Shown here in pieces: positions 43,493 to 55,574 of a DNA stretch of 64,000 nt. The translations under genes were made by a program, and so were the position numbers. Positions within the stretch are counted from its first letter, which is position 1. Each line of letters begins with the position of its first letter. The notes beneath the pieces are model-generated. The model was not told the origin of the DNA, ran no database searches, and saw only the letters and a program-made list of their open reading frames with translations. Source of the stretch: Poteriospumella lacustris (taxonomy: Eukaryota > Sar > Chrysophyceae > Chromulinales > Dinobryaceae); the NCBI GenBank assembly GCA_008000375.1, contig SMOI01000077.1:61066-125065 (forward strand), written 5' to 3'.

Positions 43493-45271
43493 ATGTTGAG
43501 CCAACGAGTTTTTCGCGCAGCTACGCGCTCAATTATGCAACAACAACGATATCACATTGCTCGCAGTCAAATGGGTCGTATTTTGGCGACCGACGGAGTG
43601 GACGAAATTTGCATCAAAATATTCCAACAGCGCGGCCACCAAGTGGACTTCTTGAAGACGCTGCCAGAGAGCGAGTTGGTCAAGATCATCGGGGATTATG
43701 ATGGATTGGTCGTTCGCTCAGCTACAAAGGTAGGAATGCTGATTCTATTGCGGTGCGCATCGTGGTCATAACGGTTGCATCGCTGGCAGGTCACACCCGC
43801 TGTCATTAAGGCAGCGAAGAAAATGAAGGTGATCGGTCGTGCGGGCGTCGGTGTCGACAACATCAACGTCCCAGAAGCCACCAAGGCGGGTATTATGGTG
43901 ATGAACACGCCCGGCGGCAACACCGTGTCGACCGCGCAGCTGGCGCTGTCGCTGTTGGCCGCGTTGGCACGCAACATCCCCGCCGCTGATATGTCCATCA
44001 AGGCAGGCAAGTGGGACCGCAAGTCCTTCACAGGCGTGGAGCTTCACGGCAAGACGCTTGGTGTCGTTGGCTGTGGGCGCATCGGTCTCATGGTCGCGCA
44101 GACCGCCGCGACGATGGGCATGAAGGTTCTCGGCTACGACCCTGTCACTCCTGCAGAAACGCTCCGTGAGGCCGGTCTCACAACCGCCTCGCTCGACGAA
44201 ATATACGCCAAATCCGATTTCATCACTGTACATACTCCCCTCACCCCAGAAACGTCGAACCTTCTCGACGACGCGGCCTTCAGCAAGTGCAAGCGCGGCG
44301 TCCGCATCATCAACTGTGCGCGCGGCGGCATCGTCGACGAGGCTGCCTTGTTGCGCGCCTTGGAAAGTGGCCAAGTGGCGGGTGCCGCGCTCGATGTATT
44401 CACCTCGGAGCCCCCGAAGGAGCATCTGAAGCCGCTGGTGGCACACCCGAAGCTGGTTGTCACGCCGCATCTCGGCGCGTCGACCGACGAAGCGCAAGTC
44501 AACGTCGCCCGTGACATCGCCCAGCAGATGTGCGACGTTTTCGAGCAGAAGGATTTCCAGGGCGTCGTGAACGTGTCGTACCTCGCCGCGTCGACGACGC
44601 CGCACATGAAGCCGTTCATGCAGTTGGCGCAGACGATCGGCGCCATGCAGGCGCAGCTGTCGGAGTCGCGGCCGGTGCACGTGACGCTGAAGACGTTCGG
44701 AGGGCGAGATGTGTCCATCACGACCCGACCCGCGCGACAACTGCTCGAGGCCATGGTCTTGAAGGGTTTGGTGAAGCACATTGGGCTGGGACTGGTGCCG
44801 GACTTGATTTCTGCACCGGCCATGGCTCGCGAGGCCAACATTCGCACGACGATCTCCTCCGAGTCGCCCGAGAGCTTCGGATCGCCGTACTGGAACCTGA
44901 TCAACGTCGAAGTCGAACGGGAGGACGGAACGAAGTCGTCCATCACCGGCGCAGTCTTCGGCAACGCCCCGCACATCGTCAAGGTCGACCATTACTCCGA
45001 TCTGTTCGCCTTCAAGCCCGAGGGCAACTACATTCTCACCTTCCGCAACGAGGACCGGCCCGGCGCCATCTCCGAGGTCTTGGAAGTCCTCCACATGGCG
45101 GACGTGAACATCGCGTCGATGAACGTCGCGCGGCCGGTGAAGAACCCCCACGACGACAAGATGTGGGCGCTGTGCTTCATGGCGCTCGACGACGACGTCG
45201 ACACGAACGCGATGAAGAAGCTCAAGTCCATGGCCTTCCTGCACAACGTCGCGAAGATCCAGCTGCGTTAA
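43493..45271 (+). CDS. PHGDH: D-3-phosphoglycerate dehydrogenase, ACT-domain type
   Basis: Exons 43493-43729 and 43790-45271; the 60-nt intron has a GTAGGA donor and GGCAG acceptor, phase 0. The product is 572 aa. It catalyses the NAD-dependent first step of serine synthesis from 3-phosphoglycerate. Features: N-terminal ~27-residue Arg/Gln-rich, acid-free extension (MLSQRVFRAATRSIMQQQRY), a likely mitochondrial or plastid presequence; KVIGRAGVGVDNINVPEAT; Rossmann GVVGCGRIGLMVAQTA; NCARGGIVDEAAL (catalytic Arg); ALDVFTSEPP (Glu region); PHLGASTDEAQ (catalytic His); an intervening ASB domain; and a C-terminal ACT domain (YILTFRNEDRPGAISEVLEV) for possible serine feedback. Full length for the long (type I) class. 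Confidence 0.97.
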
Positions 45272-45667
45272 CGACACCAGCGAAGGACGGTAGCTGTTTC
45301 TTGTGGGGCGGGGAGGGGGGTGTCCCGGTCCTATTGTCTGTTTTCTGTTTCCGCTGCTCCGGCGCCTGTATGACTCTAACACCCGCACCAACAAACGCAC
45401 CGACGAGGTCAATAGGGAGCCTGTTGAGATCAATAATTATGTATAGGAAGCACCACACAACGGCCACACCGACACGACAGAGCCGGGGGGAGGGGAGAGG
45501 GAAAATGAAAATAGTACACTATGGAACACACGCGGACGACGCGGCGGTGGGTGGCACAGGATCTGCCCACCGCCGCGGCCGTCCAACGTCAAAAGAGAAA
45601 CGAGCACACGATTTGCTCGCCATCATATAATAGAAATAAAGAAACTACCGTCCTGCGGGCGCGACGC
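45272..45667. other. Convergent 3' flanks of PHGDH and eIF4B
   Basis: 396 bp. It starts with a G-rich run (45305-45319) and carries an AATAAA at 45635 on the plus strand. No gene. Confidence 0.5.
45635..45640 (+). terminator. Candidate polyadenylation signal AATAAA
   Basis: AATAAA 364 nt after the PHGDH stop and 28 nt before the convergent eIF4B stop. Confidence 0.4.
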
Positions 45668-47425
45668 TTAATCGTCCTGATCAGAGTCGTCCGCGAGGCT
45701 GGCGAACGCCGTGTTGCTCAACTTGGGGGACGGGGCGGCGGCGGCACCGGTGGCTGGGGCGCTCGAGGGGGCCGCAGACGCAGCCGCCTCCTTCTTGGCT
45801 CCGACCTTGTCCTTCTTGCCTTCACCCTTGGCGGACGCGGGCTTCTGCTCCTGACGAGGAGGACCGGTGCCCTTGCCCTTACTATTATTCTGAATGGGCT
45901 TCTTCGAAGCACCACTGCTGGCGGCTCCACCCGCGGCAGTCGCAGGGGGGCCAGCCTTCTTCTTGCTACTGCGCTCGACCACTGTGAAATCGGCATCTTC
46001 GGGGCTCTGGACCGTCAACTTCCCGATCTCTTCGGCAGCCAACTGAGCAGCCAAGGCACCGTCCTAACGAAACAGACAGCGGAACCGTTAGAACACGTGA
46101 ATCAAACGACGTGGCGGGATGTGGTGAACGACGCGCACAAAGAGACAGCGACACCCCAGCGAGCGATGCGGACGAGACATGTCTCAGCGATCTTGGTAGA
46201 CAATTTGGGTCGTCAACGAGCCGGATCTTAAGCGGCCCTCAAGAGTAGCAAATATTGTTTAATAACATCAACGACAGTCTACGCCGACGTCGCCCCTTGG
46301 TGTGTGCTCTCATACGCTGTGTTCGTTCACCCCGTCCCCTCAAAAGGCGGTGGCGCTTACCTGATCGACAGTGGAAGGCGCGCGGTCCTTCTTCTCCTTC
46401 TTCTCGCGGCGGGGCTCTTTCTCTTTTCGCGGCGCACGGTCTTCCTTGCGAGCAGCAGGTTTCTTGTTGCTGTCATCTGCAGGGGGCGTGATAGTGTAAC
46501 CACCGGTTGCATTGTCACCGGCATCCGCAGAGGAAGTCGTTGCCTTCTCCTGCTCCTTGCGACGCCGGAACTCTAACTCGTCGTGGGGTCGTCCGCCTCC
46601 GAAGATGTCGGGACGAGCGGCCGGCAGACCGATCTCCTCGATGGGCTTCGTGCGAGGAGCAAGCACCACGCGAGGACGCTCCGCGGGGACGGCGGGGGCA
46701 GCAGCTTCCTCGTCGCCGTCACGACGTGGCCGGCGATCGTCGCGGTCGCGGGGGCCTTGAGAACTATTGTTGGGTCTGCGGCGATCGCGGTCGCCGAAGT
46801 CACGATCACGGGGCGCTTCGCGACGGTCCTGACGATCACCATTGTCAAACCGCCGAGCATCGCCACCATGAGCAGGAGCGGGACGAGGAGCATACTCGCG
46901 AGGCTCACGCGGCTCGCGACGATCAGCATACTCGCGAGGCTCGCGACGATCAGCAAACTCGCGAGGCTCTCGCGGCTCGCGACGATCATCGCCGCGTCCA
47001 CCGCCACGTCCACCGCCACGGCGGTCGTCACGGCGATCATCACGACGGGGACGCTCTGCTTCCCATTCCTTTGTCAGAATATCCTTGTCCATAAAGGTCG
47101 CGCCCTTCAGGCCAAGGAAACGGTCCAAGGCATTGTCATCAACCAGCTCGACCTTGGCCTTGCCGGAGAACCGGCCATCGCGATCGTTGATCATGTCGAT
47201 GCGAACGAATTCGACCTCATTATCACGCAAAAACTCTTCGATATCCTCCAAACGAGCGGAGTAGCGAACGCCCATCATGAAACCCATGCACTCGCGAGGA
47301 GCGGCAGGCTTGGAAGGGCGTGTCGAGCGCACAGGAGCCGACTCGGTGACAGCAGGAGTGGACACAACCGGTTGCTGGACCTCCTCATCACTGTCCGAGT
47401 CTTCTGCAGCTGCCCATGAACTCAT
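45668..47425 (-). CDS. eIF4B-like translation initiation factor
   Basis: Exons 47425-46361 and 46063-45668; the 297-nt intron (long for this window) has a GTAAGC donor and GTTAG acceptor, phase 0. The product is 486 aa. Acidic start MSSWAAAEDSDSDEE; one RRM at ~50-120 (FMMGVRYSARLEDIEEFLRD, FSGKAKVELVDDNALDRFLG); then a long DR/RE/RG-rich tract with ADRREPREY repeats; then APRTKPIEEIGLPAARPDIF followed by GGGRPHDELEFRRRKEQE. That last stretch matches the 'IFGxAKPVDT...KEQE' segment of eIF4B, which stimulates eIF4A helicase in mRNA scanning. eIF4H shares the RRM but lacks this tail, so eIF4B is preferred. C-terminus Lys/Ala-rich. Confidence 0.9.
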
Positions 47426-47986
47426 TGTTGTTCAAGTGTTGGAATAGAATTCGAGAATGTGCGTCACAAAGGAATATTAGTCCTGACCACAACGACCGTA
47501 ACGCTCAAATTGCACAATCACGATAAGCTCTAATACCCAAGGATTGATGCACTACTGGTCCTGTAAGACAGCTTGTGGAAGACGGTCATTCATTTGTGAA
47601 TAAGCTCCGAACAGCAACTGCCAGAGAGAAAGTAAGAAAGATCATCCCGGATCCTTCTCCATCGATTTGGCTGGTGGCCACTGCGCGTCAGTGTGTCGTG
47701 TCGGTCTTTTTCAAAAAAGGGCCCACACGGTCTGTGTCGCCGACCGACGAAGGAAAACAGACAGCTTTTCGAAGGAAAACTTTTCCTCTGAGGGCGGTTT
47801 CAGTTTCCTCCCATCGACGCGACGTTGCGTTGTTTGATTTTGAACAAGTGCTCACTCACCCACTGGGAACTTCGTCAACTTCGCAAATTGGCATCGCAAA
47901 CGGTAAACCCGGCTCAACGAAGCGACGTCAAAGAAGACAACAAAAGAAACTGCTATTTGCGGATTAAAAGTCTTCTGTTGTAGAAT
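47426..47986. promoter_or_regulatory. Divergent intergenic region, eIF4B / ARL2BP
   Basis: 561 bp. A GTG-initiated 130-codon plus ORF at 47575-47967 has no recognisable domain and stops 20 nt before the ARL2BP ATG. It is more likely leader sequence than a gene. Confidence 0.35.
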
Positions 47987-48698
47987 ATGTCAGAATCGAA
48001 GGACAACCGAGAAGAAGGGAAGGGAGAGGAGGACCTCGATTTGGGGGGAACAGGAGGTACAGTCCCTACTAATAACAAGTCATTGCCTTGTTCCAGCATT
48101 TATATCCTGATTTTATGCAGATGAGGATGTCAACATCGAACACTTCTCGGAATCAAAGGAGGATTTCACGTTCGAAGAAGTAGTGGCAGTTCTGGAAGAT
48201 GCCATTTTGGGAGAGGACTTCCAATCATTGCAAAACAACTTCATCGAGCGCCACTGCGGTATGTCATAGTTGACCAAAATTTTTATGCATTTGGTAATGT
48301 CGGTTGTGTCGTGTGTTGTGAAGATATCTTTGAGGAATCGGCAGAAAATAAACTGGAATACACACCGCTGTTTCAGCAGTACACCAAGATGGTTGAAGAC
48401 TACATTGAGAGCAAAATTAAGGGCGCATTTCCTGATTTGACCATGCCGCGTGTTGAATCAATGCTGGCTAGTAAGAAAGGTGCGTGCAGCAATTTCACTG
48501 GTGGGGCGATGTGTGCCGTTGATGAGCCGTTTACTGTTTTTAGACGAGTTATCGGGCGATGTATTTGACGTCATGTCTTCGTTGGGAGACTTCCATGAAT
48601 TTAAAGAGCTTATGCTGTCACAAAAGCGAGCAAAGAACATTGTAAACCCCAGTGGGGGTTTGGGGTTGGATCTGTGCATTACTGGCAAGCACGTGTAA
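47987..48698 (+). CDS. ARL2BP: ARL2-binding protein (BART)
   Basis: Four exons: 47987-48056, 48121-48258, 48324-48479 and 48544-48698. All introns are phase 1 with donors GTACAG, GTATGT, GTGCGT and AG acceptors. The product is 172 aa. After an acidic N-terminus (MSESKDNREEGKGEEDLDLG) the BART fold reads FEEVVAVLEDAILGEDFQSL, NNFIERHCDIFEESAENKLE, YTPLFQQYTKMVEDYIESKI and DELSGDVFDVMSSLGDFHEF. These correspond segment by segment to human ARL2BP (VVGYLEDIIMDDEFQ, ENKLIYTPIFNEY, EVAGDIFDML). It is an effector of the small GTPases ARL2/ARL3, linked to cilia, mitochondria and nuclear STAT3 in animals. Convergent with the methyltransferase gene, only 25 nt between stops. Confidence 0.95.
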
Positions 48699-48723
48699 GT
48701 GTTAAGTAGAGCACAATTACGTA

Positions 48724-49566
48724 TTAGATTGGACTGATAATCAGTATAAACAAGTTTTCGTCCACGTTCTGTGGAGGAAGATTGATGCTCGTGATGAGCT
48801 CCTTCGGAAACAAACGCACACGGCACCAGGTCGCCAACTCAGCGAAGAACTCTCGCTCGGGCTCGTCATGTCGCTTCTTGTAGGCGAAAACAAGCTTCCG
48901 GAACTTAAGCCTCCTCAGTAACAGTTGAAGGGCAGGTAAGCAAGCCTTTTCATAGAGGACGTCGCTGCAGAGAACTGTGTCCCAGTGAAACTCCTTCCCA
49001 TCCACTTCGTCAGCCAATTCAACGCCCTTCGCTAGCAGCTCAGGAAGTGGACTGGAGTCATCGTCCGGCCAGCGCCATTTCAGTGACTCCGCACGACGAG
49101 AATCTGCAGCCAATGATCCCTTCAAAGTTTCCAAGTTCCATTCAAATGCGTCGGTGAGAACGCTGTCGGTGAAGACGATTTGCTTGGCGCCCAAATGTCC
49201 TGCCACTACACCACAGATGCCCGTTCCACAACCGATATCAAGGACTGACGTAAGATTTAAGTTGTTCAGCGCAGATGCTGAATCCTCTTCGACGTTAGCG
49301 GTCGGCGGATGAGCTTCATTCGAGATGTGAGCGGAACAGAGGAAATCCGCCATGTACAGACCACAGTCCCAAATGACTCCTGAGATTCCTATCATGCCCA
49401 TACCATCTTGATCAACACTAACAATTTTGGGCTCCTGCAAGCCTAATGATTCGTTCATGATGCGAATTTCCAGTTGCGGTAAGAGAGTCCGTGTGTACGG
49501 CACTCCCAGCCGTTGGCCGACGGCTACCGCTTTCTTCGCGCTGCTAAAAATTGTTTCCCAACTCAT
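48724..49566 (-). CDS. METTL21-type protein methyltransferase
   Basis: Start ATG 49566 (MSWETIFSSAKKAVAVGQRL), preferred to a non-ATG start 27 nt upstream; 280 aa, single exon. Seven-beta-strand SAM methyltransferase: GVIWDCGLYMADFL (the small-W motif before motif I), SVLDIGCGTGICGVVAGHLG (motif I, SAM binding), IVFTDSVL (acidic loop) and DTVLCSDVLYEKACLPALQL (post-I DxLY-type motif of the METTL21/22/FAM86 lysine methyltransferases). Target unknown; relatives methylate chaperones or translation factors. It shares a divergent promoter region, with the long ACG repeat, with the spartin-like gene. Confidence 0.88.
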   Translation of the reverse strand: MSWETIFSSAKKAVAVGQRLGVPYTRTLLPQLEIRIMNESLGLQEPKIVSVDQDGMGMIGISGVIWDCGLYMADFLCSAHISNEAHPPTANVEEDSASALNNLNLTSVLDIGCGTGICGVVAGHLGAKQIVFTDSVLTDAFEWNLETLKGSLAADSRRAESLKWRWPDDDSSPLPELLAKGVELADEVDGKEFHWDTVLCSDVLYEKACLPALQLLLRRLKFRKLVFAYKKRHDEPEREFFAELATWCRVRLFPKELITSINLPPQNVDENLFILIISPI

Positions 49567-50009
<443 letters not shown>

Positions 50010-53000
50010 ATGGAAAATGTGGTGGCGAATAGTTCGGAGGTGACCGAGACCGATAGTCGTATGCTGTTTCTGCCAACTTCAATCAGTGTATTGGTCATTC
50101 GCGCTGATTTGACGCATACGATCCTGCCACCTGATGATGTACAGTTTGGATTGGGCTTGGAAATTCGTGGCTTAGACTCTGTGTGGTTGATTTTGCTCTG
50201 TTTCCAAGAGGATAGCACACAAGAAGACGCCAGGCCCATGCAAGTGTGCGAGTCCTGTCGGTTGATATTGGATTGCTTGACCGATATCCGCCGCGAGGGG
50301 GTGACGCAGCGTTCGGATGGACACGTCACCGAGATCCTCTTCACTTATCGCCGGCTCAGCGAAGTTCTCTCCTTCGAAGCGATCGTGAGCGGTCCCGATG
50401 GCTTCTCGGAGCTGCACGCGCTGGATTTCTTGTTGGGCCAGTACGCGATCAAAGAGAATATCATCGACCGCGACGTCTTCGCTGTGTCGAGTAGCGACGC
50501 CGGCCGAGACCACAACAACGTCGTCGCGAAGGGCATCGAGCACTCCGGCGTCATCGTCCGTCGCGCGCTCAAGACGAGCGGCGAATACACCGGGCACCTC
50601 ATCCGCTATCTCGGTCGCAAGTTCACAGAAGTCACTGTATCGCCCGCAACGGCGCCGCTTTCGGCCGACGACATCGACCCCCGTTTGCTCGCGGAGGCGC
50701 ATCGGCGCCGCGAATGGGCCGAGGGCTTCAACTCCGGCGCGCGCACGTTGACCAGCACCATCCTCTACCCCGTGCGTTGGACGGGCCAAAAAGCCGCGAA
50801 AATGGCGCAGGTGGACCACCATTTGGACCACAACCTGGACGCGCGCGAGCGCAACCTCGTCACGCACCGGCAGCGCCAGAGCCTCACCGGCTCGGCCGCG
50901 CACAGTGTCAAGAAGGCGCTGTGGGACACCGTCGAGGGCGTCGGCAACGGCGTCACGTCCATCTTCAAGGGCGTCACGGAGGCGATGGCCGAAGTCGGCT
51001 CGGCCATCGGCGACAGTGCGATGCACCACGCACGCGTCAAATACGGCGACGACTACGCGAACCAAGTGACGAAATCGTACGTCGACGCGGCGTCGGAGAT
51101 CGGCCTGGCGGGCTACAAGGTCGCCAACGTCTTCTCCTTCGGCATCGCGGGGCTGATGATCGACGTCGTCGTGGAGGGCACGACGCTGCTCGTGTCGCTG
51201 TACGACTACCTCGTGGGGCCGGTGATCCTGCAGGGCTACATGACGCTGGTGCAGCCGCCGCTGCTGACGCCGACGCGCTTCTTCGTCGTGCTGCGGCCCT
51301 GGTCGCTGGCCTTCTACCGCTCGTCGCGCGACGTCGTGCACAAGCCCTTCAAGATCGTGCCCACCTTCCTCCTCGACACGATCCCGCGGCTGCGCAACCG
51401 GCGCCGCCGGTCGCCGACCGTCGCAGAGGGCGACGACGCGTCGGGTCACAGCGCCGCTGCCGCCGACGCTGCGGTTCAGCCGGAGCCGCTCGCGGACCCA
51501 ACCGACGCCGCCGATGAGAGCTTCGTGGAGGAGACGCCTGCTGCCATGACGCAGTCGGCGCTGGCGCTGCCCACGGTCAAAAGCGACGCGGCGGGTCCGC
51601 GGCCGTCGCTGCAGTCGGCGCTGGCGTCGGACGAGGAGGGCGTCAGCATCATCGAGGCGGACGGCCTCTCGTACATCGTCATGCCCACCGCTGCAGCCTC
51701 TGAAGCAGCCCCAGCGACCGCAGCACCCGCACCGGCGCCGTCGTCGTCATCATCGAGCGGCGCCAAAACGGCGGCGGGGGCGATCGGCGACGTGCTGCGC
51801 CACTGGGCGGGCGGCGACCGGCCGCACATCGAGCTCACGACCATCGACTGCTCCACCTATCTGCTGTACCCGGAGGCGTCCGCGGCGGTGCCGGCGCTGC
51901 TGGAGGACGCGCGGCTGTCGCCCGAGGCGCTGCTGCAGCTGTGGTTCGCCGAGCTGGAGACGGCCGTGCGCCGCGTGGAGACGCTGGCCCGGCGACGCAC
52001 CGAGGCCGTCGCGCTGGCGTACCACAAGCGTCTGCGCCGCATGCCGAAGGAGCTGTTCCTCGAGCTGCAGCCGGTGCGCTTCGTCTTTCTGCAGCGCAAG
52101 GCGACGCCAGCGGCGCTGTCGCTGCCAGCGGCGCAGGCGACGCACGGCGACGGACCCGCGGCGCATGCGACGGCTGCCGTGGCGACGTCGGCCCCGTCGT
52201 CCGCCGTCGACGCCGACTTTTCGCTGCTCGACGAAGACGACGTCGCCAGCGGCAGCGGCGAGGGCCACCGGCGTCTCGGCCTCGGCGCCGCCGCGGGCTC
52301 GACGAGCTCGTGCGAACCGCTCGACTCGAGTCGCGACGGCGTGTCGCCCGTGTCGCAGGCCTCGTCGACGTCGCGGGCGCTGACACCGACGGCGATGGCC
52401 GAGCGCGCTGTGCAGAACATGACCGGCAACTTCCGCCGCTACCAGCAGCTGTTCACGCCGGCCCCCGCGGCGGCGGACGGCGACGCCGACGCCGACGCCG
52501 GCCACTTCGACTCGATCATCAGCAACGCCGACGCGCAGCAGGACTACCGCCTCGACGCGGTCTTCGCCGAGCAGGACGAGCGCTACCGCTGGCAGCAGAG
52601 CCTCGCGATGCAGTCGACGTCGTCGGCGTCGCTCGCCTCCGCCGCGACGCCCGCGGTGGACGACGAGCTGCCCGTCGCCGGCCTCGTGAGCGACGCGCCG
52701 TCCGAGCCGGTCGTCATCATTCGCCGGTCGCCGACGAAGCCGCCGCGTTCGTCCGGGTGGCTCGCGGCGATGACCGCCGCCAGTCGGCCGCCGCCGCGCT
52801 TCGTGTCGATGTCCGCGACGCCGATCACGCGCACAGGTACGTCCCCTCCGCTGCGCCGCTAGCGCCGCCGCCTCGTCTCACCCGCGCGACTGGCGCCCAC
52901 AGGGATGGTGCTCCACGAGGAGAGCTGCGCGTCCGTCGCCGCCGCCGTGACGTCGCTGACGGAGCAGCTGGACGCGCTGCGCGTGCTGCTGCTGAACAAC

Positions 53001-53672
53001 TCGCCGCAGTCGCTGGGCGCCGTCGAGTTCGACGCGCTGTCGCGCCACGTGCAGCAGTTTGAGGCGGTCGCGAGCGAGAAGGACGTCGTCGAGTGGCAGT
53101 TCCAGCGGTACCTGCAGTGGATGGGCGTGGAGGCCCCCGCCGCTGCGGCGGCAGCGGCCAACGGAGACGCCGACGATGCACTGCGACCGCACACGACTCT
53201 GGACCGGCCGTTCCTCCGCCTCGGCAGCCGCTGCGCGCTCTTCGACACGCAGCACCGCCAGGCGAGCAGCGCCGGCAAAGCCAGCGTCGACGCGACGGGC
53301 CGCGTGGTCCTCGCGCTGCACAGCTCGGCGGCGCCGATGACCGACGTCGCAGCCGCTGCGGCGGCCAAGACGCTGGGCTGTGCGTCGCTGAGCCTCGCCG
53401 ACCTGCAGCTGCCGTCGACCGACGGCGGCGACGCCGACGGCGGCGGGGAGGAAGAGCGCGAGCTGTGGCTGCCGGTGATGCAGACCGCCGCCTCGCCGCT
53501 GGCCACCGGCAGACCCAGCGGCCTCGCCACGGGCACCAGCGGCCCCGCTGCCGCGAGCGAACTGCCGCCAGTGACCACAGAAGCCGCCGCTGTCGACGAC
53601 GCCTCCGCCGCCGCCGCGAAGCAAATCGGCAACCTGCTGATTCGCTATCGCGTCGTGCGGGCCGCGCGCTGA
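50010..53672 (+). CDS. Spartin-like senescence-domain protein
   Basis: Exons 50010-52836 and 52903-53672; the 66-nt intron has a GTACGT donor and CCACAG acceptor, phase 1. Start at ATG 50010 (an in-frame TTG lies 12 nt upstream). The product is 1198 aa. Residues ~155-385 match the senescence/spartin domain: HNNVVAKGIEHSGVIVRRAL, GVGNGVTSIFKGVTEAMAEV, GSAIGDSAMHHARVKYGDDY, ASEIGLAGYKVANVFSFGIA. In spartin and plant senescence proteins this region binds lipid droplets or membranes. The remaining ~800 residues are Ala/Ser/Asp-rich with long low-complexity linkers and several helices, and have no domain I recognise. The 3' two thirds is very GC-rich, which produces large antisense ORFs. Confidence 0.87.
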
Positions 53673-54003
53673 GCCCCCGATCAGCGATCGGCAACAGAAC
53701 AGGCCGCCCCGGTGGCAATGCGTCGTCTACGTCTGCGTCTGCGTCTGTTTTGAATGACTAGCCTCCATATGCGCACCCAAAACACGCCGCTTCTGCAGCC
53801 GCTTCACCGTCTCGGTTGGCCATCGGTCGTGGCCTCCGCAGCCGATGACCCGCCGCAGCGCTGGCGACCTCACCGATCGGACCCGTAGACGGCACAGAGG
53901 CGATTTAGACATATTTACAAATGAGAAGGCGCAAAACCAGCTGCAGGGCTGCAGGGCTGCAGGGCTGCGGGGCTGTGTGGCGTGTGGCGTAGGTGCACAT
54001 CGC
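53673..54003. other. Convergent 3' flanks
   Basis: 331 bp between the spartin-like and pirin-like stops. It contains a short CTGCAGGG tandem repeat at 53941-53974. Confidence 0.5.
53941..53974. repeat. Short tandem repeat (CTGCAGGG)n
   Basis: About four 8-bp units, the last with one change (CTGCGGGG), in the 3' flank of the pirin-like gene. Confidence 0.7.
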
Positions 54004-55095
54004 CTACAGATCCGAGCGGCCCGGACCGGAGTGTTTCATTTCGACGAGCAGAAAATGGGCCGCGCCGGCTGCGGAAGTGGCGGGCGTTTCCGTGGACACC
54101 ACCGAGGACTCCGCGGGAGTGATAGTGATCGTGTTGGGGCCGTACACTTCGGCTGCGTCGTGGCGGTCGAGCACCTCGTCGGTGCCGTGGTCGCCGCGGA
54201 CCACCCCCGACCCTTCCACGCACAACAGATACGCCTGGCGACCCTCTGCCACAGTGAACGACACCGTTTGCCCCGCGTCGATCTCTGTCACGTGGATGTT
54301 GGCGTCTTGGTTGATCTGGATCGCAGAGGAGGGTGTGCTGTCGCTGACGTCGCCCACCAGGTGCTGCCAGCGGTTGCGGCGCCCCGCGTCGTCGCCCACG
54401 AACGAGCCGTAGTTGGGCTTGAGGCCCCGCGTGCGAGTGGTGATCCAGATTTGAATGAACCGCAGTGGGTCGGTCGCATGGCGATTGTGCTCGCTGTGCG
54501 ACACTCCGCGTCCGGCCGTCATGAACTGCACTGCGCCGCGGTGCAGCGTCTCCTCCGTGCCCATCGAGTCCTGGTGGCTCAGGTGGCCCTGCACCACGTA
54601 CGTGCAGATCTCGGCATCGCGGTGGGGATGCTCGCCGAAGCCGCGGCTGGGCTGCACGAGGTCGTCGTTCATCACCCTGAGCACGCCGAAGTTGACGTTG
54701 TGCGGGTTGCTGTACTCGGCGAACGAGAAATGGAACCTGGACTTCAGCCAGTTCTTGTTCGTCCACGAGGGGTTGCGGCCCTCGTTGGGAGCGTTGCCGA
54801 ACCAGGCAGGGTTGGGCTCTGTTGGGACACCAGGTTGCTCAGTCAGAAGGTTCCGTCGACACGGACCGCGCGAACGACCTCGTCACGTACCGGACACACC
54901 GAGCTTGCTTTGAGCGATTTTGCGAAACAGGGACTTGGACGACATGCCTTTCACTGAGAGAGCCGAGGAGTCGAAAGAGGATAGGGCGAAAGAGCCGAGA
55001 AGACTAGCGAGAAGCGCTGTCAACACGAGCGTGGTGACGAGAACACTGGTGGGGCACAGGGAGGTTGGCAGGCTGCTTCGGAAAGAAAGCAACAT
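54004..55095 (-). CDS. Pirin-like bicupin with N-terminal signal or anchor sequence
   Basis: Exons 55095-54891 and 54818-54004; the 72-nt intron has a GTACGT donor and AACAG acceptor, phase 1. Full length 339 aa; an internal ATG at 54945 would give 289 aa. The first ~40 residues are hydrophobic (SVLVTTLVLTALLASLLGSF), a signal peptide or anchor, followed by a basic stretch MSSKSLFRKIAQSK. The rest is a pirin/YhaK-type cupin: NFGVLRVMNDDLVQPSRGFG, EHPHRDAEICTYVVQGHLSH (metal-binding His pair), FMTAGRGVSHSEHN (third His and Glu) and PLRFIQIWITT. Some relatives act as quercetin 2,3-dioxygenases or nuclear cofactors; substrate here unknown. A secreted or organellar pirin would be unusual. Confidence 0.88.
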
Positions 55096-55574
55096 GCACC
55101 GACTTGTCGAGATGGTGGTGCTCGTGTCTGAGAATGGAATTGGATTGTGATTGGCGGCCCAGCGGGTGGACCAATATCCATGTCCGTGTCGAGGTCGTCG
55201 GTCACTGCAACGTTGGCACCGCCGGCGGGAGGCACCGACGTGACAAGAACCGCGCCATCTTGCGGCCGTCGCGTACAGGGAGGCCTCTCGATGACCTGGT
55301 GGAAGCTGTCATATACGGCAGACCTATGTACGTCAAGGGCGTTACGTTTCTACCGCACGTCCTTCCACTGTGCAGTGTGGTCTGTTCGTGTAAGTTGGCC
55401 CGCTTACGGCGAGGGCTTGATCTTCGATGATTAAGATGCATCACCGTATCTTTGCGGACATCCAGACGATCAAACTCATCTCTTTCACAGGCCTCTGTGC
55501 AGCAGTTTCGTACTTAACATTTATTGTGAGAAACTCGAAACTACCCCCCGCCCTACCGAGACAAGCGCGATCTA
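55096..55574. other. Intergenic, 479 bp
   Basis: Between the pirin-like start and the UBE2N stop, both minus strand. It has short coding-like stretches (minus frame VPPAGGANVAVTDDLDTDMD near 55230-55170; plus frame GRPLDDLVEAVIYGRPMYVK near 55280-55340), but I could not build a spliced gene. Confidence 0.35.

Noticed and set aside
50172-53718. Large minus ORFs (up to 425 codons) opposite the spartin-like gene
   Set aside because: Antisense of high-GC coding DNA; the sense strand carries a recognisable senescence domain and a phase-consistent intron.
55065-55444. Coding-looking fragments between pirin and UBE2N
   Set aside because: Short open pieces on both strands that cannot be joined with GT-AG sites in consistent phase to a start and stop.
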